Shown: in pieces, positions 62,204 through 64,000 of the stretch
Numbering within the stretch: position 1 is the first letter of the stretch
Layout: each line of letters opens with the position of its first letter
Position numbers and translations under genes: made by a program
The notes under the pieces: generated by a model
The model's input: only the letters and a program-made list of their open reading frames with translations
Told to the model about the DNA's origin: nothing
The model's database searches: none
Source: Ardenticatenales bacterium
GTDB lineage: Bacteria > Chloroflexota > Anaerolineae > Ardenticatenales > Ardenticatenaceae
Reading direction: 5' to 3'
Length of the DNA stretch: 64,000 nucleotides
Assembly (NCBI GenBank): GCA_020634795.1
Contig: JACKAZ010000003.1
Coordinates: forward strand, 341,909 to 405,908

Positions 62204-63021
62204 TGCCAGCAAATCTTTTCTTCGAAGCAGGCCCTGAATTGAGTGTCGGTGCGATTTTCCACGAAACAACCAAGAATTTTCGCGCAGGGCGGTTGCATCA
62301 AGGCTACGATGCCATCGAATCGGTTCGCCCGGTTGGAAGTTGGCACCGTGACGCCTTGCCGGAGAGTGGGGAGGGCTACTCGCTCGCTGCCGTGGACACC
62401 ACGGTCTGCCAAGAACGGGGCAGCGCCCTTGAAACCCTTCTCTTCCGACGGAGTGTCCGGCGCTACAGCGGCGCGGACTTGCAGGTCGCCCAACTGCGTC
62501 GCTTGCTTGAGTTGGTCTTTCCACAAAGGCACTCAACCGATCTCGTGACGGACAAATTCCCCCATTTGCGGATTAGGCGGGGTCCGCTTCCCATTTCGCA
62601 GTGCCGTCTAATCGCACTCGTCCTAGAGGTTGAAGGCATTCCATCCGGCGCCTATTGGTACGATCCGCCAACCTCTACATTGCATACGATTCACCCGACT
62701 TCACCCCGCCCTGTGGTTGAACGGATCGTCTTCCAAGCCGAGTTCCATCGCGCCAACGTGATCTTCCTGCTGACCGCCTCTCTGGCCGACACAGTTCAGC
62801 GCTATGGTGACCGTGGCTATCGCTACATGCTCATCGAAGGGGGGATGATGATACAAGCGCTCTATCTGGCGGCGAGCCACTTGAAGCTGAGTGGCTGTGT
62901 GACCGGCAGCTTGATCCAACAAGAGTTTGAGCGGTGGTTGGGCTTGGACGGTTACCAAGCCTGTATTCTTAACGCCTTCGCCATCGGGCACCTGCCAGAT
63001 GAGGACAGTGCAAATGTCTAG
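62203..63021 (+). CDS. SagB-type azoline dehydrogenase
   Basis: A 272-aa FMN-dependent nitroreductase-family protein that oxidises azolines to azoles. Key segments are LLFRRSVRRYSGADL, EVEGIPSGAYWYDP and GDRGYRYMLIEGGMMIQAL. TAATG overlap with the fusion gene, so it is translated together with it. The presence of two SagB-type genes is more than a linear azole peptide usually needs. Confidence 0.88.
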   Translation: MPANLFFEAGPELSVGAIFHETTKNFRAGRLHQGYDAIESVRPVGSWHRDALPESGEGYSLAAVDTTVCQERGSALETLLFRRSVRRYSGADLQVAQLRRLLELVFPQRHSTDLVTDKFPHLRIRRGPLPISQCRLIALVLEVEGIPSGAYWYDPPTSTLHTIHPTSPRPVVERIVFQAEFHRANVIFLLTASLADTVQRYGDRGYRYMLIEGGMMIQALYLAASHLKLSGCVTGSLIQQEFERWLGLDGYQACILNAFAIGHLPDEDSANV

Positions 63022-64000
63022 TACCACGCTGGTCACTACGCCCGCTCGGCTCTCAACACGCGATTTTGCAACGGTGGAGCATCGGCCCCAGCAGCGTGAG
63101 GGGCTGCTGATTTCCCCCTTCAATTCTGAGGGAAAAAAGCCGCGTTTCATCGTCAAGGATCCGACCGAAACGTATTACATTGCAACGAATGGCGTCGGTC
63201 TCAAGCTACTGGACGTGATGGATGGCCGCCGCACAGTTGAGGGTCTCCAGCACGCCTTGGCAACGAGCTATGGGGTGAGCCTGCCAAGCCAGCAGATTGC
63301 AGACTTTGTCGACCTTTGTGCCCGTAACGCCTTGCTGGAGGCGGATTCGTGGCATGTACACGAAGCGGCCAAGCGGCGCCCCCAAAGCACACGCGAGCGT
63401 CTGGGCTTTTACAAGCAGTTGGTCAAAGGGGATCGTCTGCTGGATGGATTGCTCCGGTTTCGCGGCTGGTGGCTCAACCCCGTGACCGCCCTCCTTGCCC
63501 TGCTCCTCACCCTGTTCGCCCTGCATTTCATCCTCTTTATGCCGGAAAGAGGGGGGATGGCCGCACCCATAACGAATTTACAATTCAATCGCGAAGACCT
63601 TCTGTTTTCGCTGCTGCCACTGCTCTTTCTGATCGAGATTAGCTTTCACGAGTTGGCTCATGGGATCACCTGTCGACTCTTTGGTGCGCGAGCTGGCGGC
63701 TTCGGGTTCGGCCTCTTGTGGGGCATCGTACCGATCTTCTTTACGGATACGACGGATGCTTACACCATCGACAGCAAATACCAGCGTGCCATGATTTCAT
63801 TTGCAGGCCCCCTGGTTGACATTCTCTTCTTGGGCCTCGCCGCTGCCGTTATTCTCGTCGCCCCGGCCGAGACGACGCTCTCTCGCTTTGCGCTCGCCTA
63901 TTCAGCGATTCCGATGTATGTGCTCTTGATCAACCTCAATCCGTTCTTGGTGAGGATGGATGGCTACTGGATCTTGGCTGATCTGTTGGAACAGCCCAAT
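63014..64000 (+). CDS. PqqD-like domain fused to M50 membrane peptidase (partial, runs off the window)
   Basis: The first 329 residues are visible. Residues about 30-115 form a PqqD-like recognition domain (FIVKDPTETYYIATNGVGLKLL). A membrane helix, then HELAHG (H212, E213, H216) in a second hydrophobic segment, marks an M50 peptidase. Related proteins lie in RiPP clusters, where they cut or export the product. The ATG overlaps the SagB stop by eight bases. A third ligand and C-terminal helices lie beyond 64000. Confidence 0.85.
   Translation, partial: MSSTTLVTTPARLSTRDFATVEHRPQQREGLLISPFNSEGKKPRFIVKDPTETYYIATNGVGLKLLDVMDGRRTVEGLQHALATSYGVSLPSQQIADFVDLCARNALLEADSWHVHEAAKRRPQSTRERLGFYKQLVKGDRLLDGLLRFRGWWLNPVTALLALLLTLFALHFILFMPERGGMAAPITNLQFNREDLLFSLLPLLFLIEISFHELAHGITCRLFGARAGGFGFGLLWGIVPIFFTDTTDAYTIDSKYQRAMISFAGPLVDILFLGLAAAVILVAPAETTLSRFALAYSAIPMYVLLINLNPFLVRMDGYWILADLLEQPN

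Overview
The window is a GC-rich (about 60% by eye) bacterial chromosome segment with dense, mostly operonic housekeeping genes. The best guess for the source is a Chloroflexota (Anaerolineae/Caldilineae-like) organism. The reasons are secreted lipoproteins with VTREV-type repeat linkers, a DUF5679 zinc-ribbon protein, a BchE-type cyclase as in filamentous anoxygenic phototrophs, and many short dispersed GC-rich repeats. This is inferred from protein resemblance only; there is no rRNA or tRNA gene in the window to confirm it.

Left part (1-30 kb): bchE, an MFS transporter, OsmC, two GNAT acetyltransferases, a short ABC-type binding lipoprotein, a DUF2283-DEAD-box helicase, SixA-like phosphatase, an M64 peptidase/vWA protein with a small partner, a BNR-repeat protein with MoaD, proS with a DUF1971 gene, corA, a hydrolase, cupin, a lipoprotein-like intradiol dioxygenase, an M48 membrane peptidase, GDPD, metG with a methyltransferase and a GT39-like membrane protein, NUDIX and Nif3 proteins, and an aldehyde dehydrogenase.

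Middle part (30-50.6 kb): a tightly overlapping three-gene operon (TerB-N protein, DUF2791-type ATPase, Lhr-like helicase) that looks like a defence or stress module. It is followed by a MepA-like peptidase, gnd, a SEC-C mini-protein, a 127-bp tandem repeat array, YhhN, a D-amino-acid-oxidase-like enzyme, CapA, rplI, a yybP-ykoY (manganese) riboswitch in front of a TerC-family gene, clpS, a site-2 protease, and secreted proteins.

Right part (50.9-64 kb) is the most exciting region. On the minus strand there is a probable comQXPA-like prenyl-peptide signalling locus: a LuxR-type response regulator, a 74-aa candidate pheromone precursor, a polyprenyl synthase, and a multi-membrane-span histidine kinase, the last three with overlapping frames. 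Across a 1.25-kb intergenic region on the plus strand lies an azole-RiPP cluster. It holds three Ser/Cys-rich precursor peptides, an Ocin-ThiF-like protein, a YcaO cyclodehydratase with a C-terminal PxPxP, another Ocin-ThiF-like protein, an RRE/Ocin-ThiF/SagB fusion, a second SagB dehydrogenase, and a PqqD-M50 membrane peptidase cut off by the window end. The precursor cores place two Ser residues nine positions apart around Cys residues, as in 26-membered thiopeptides. I infer that prenylated-peptide quorum sensing may switch on production of a thiopeptide-like or linear azole peptide. The dehydratase genes needed for a true thiopeptide are not in the window and could lie beyond 64000.
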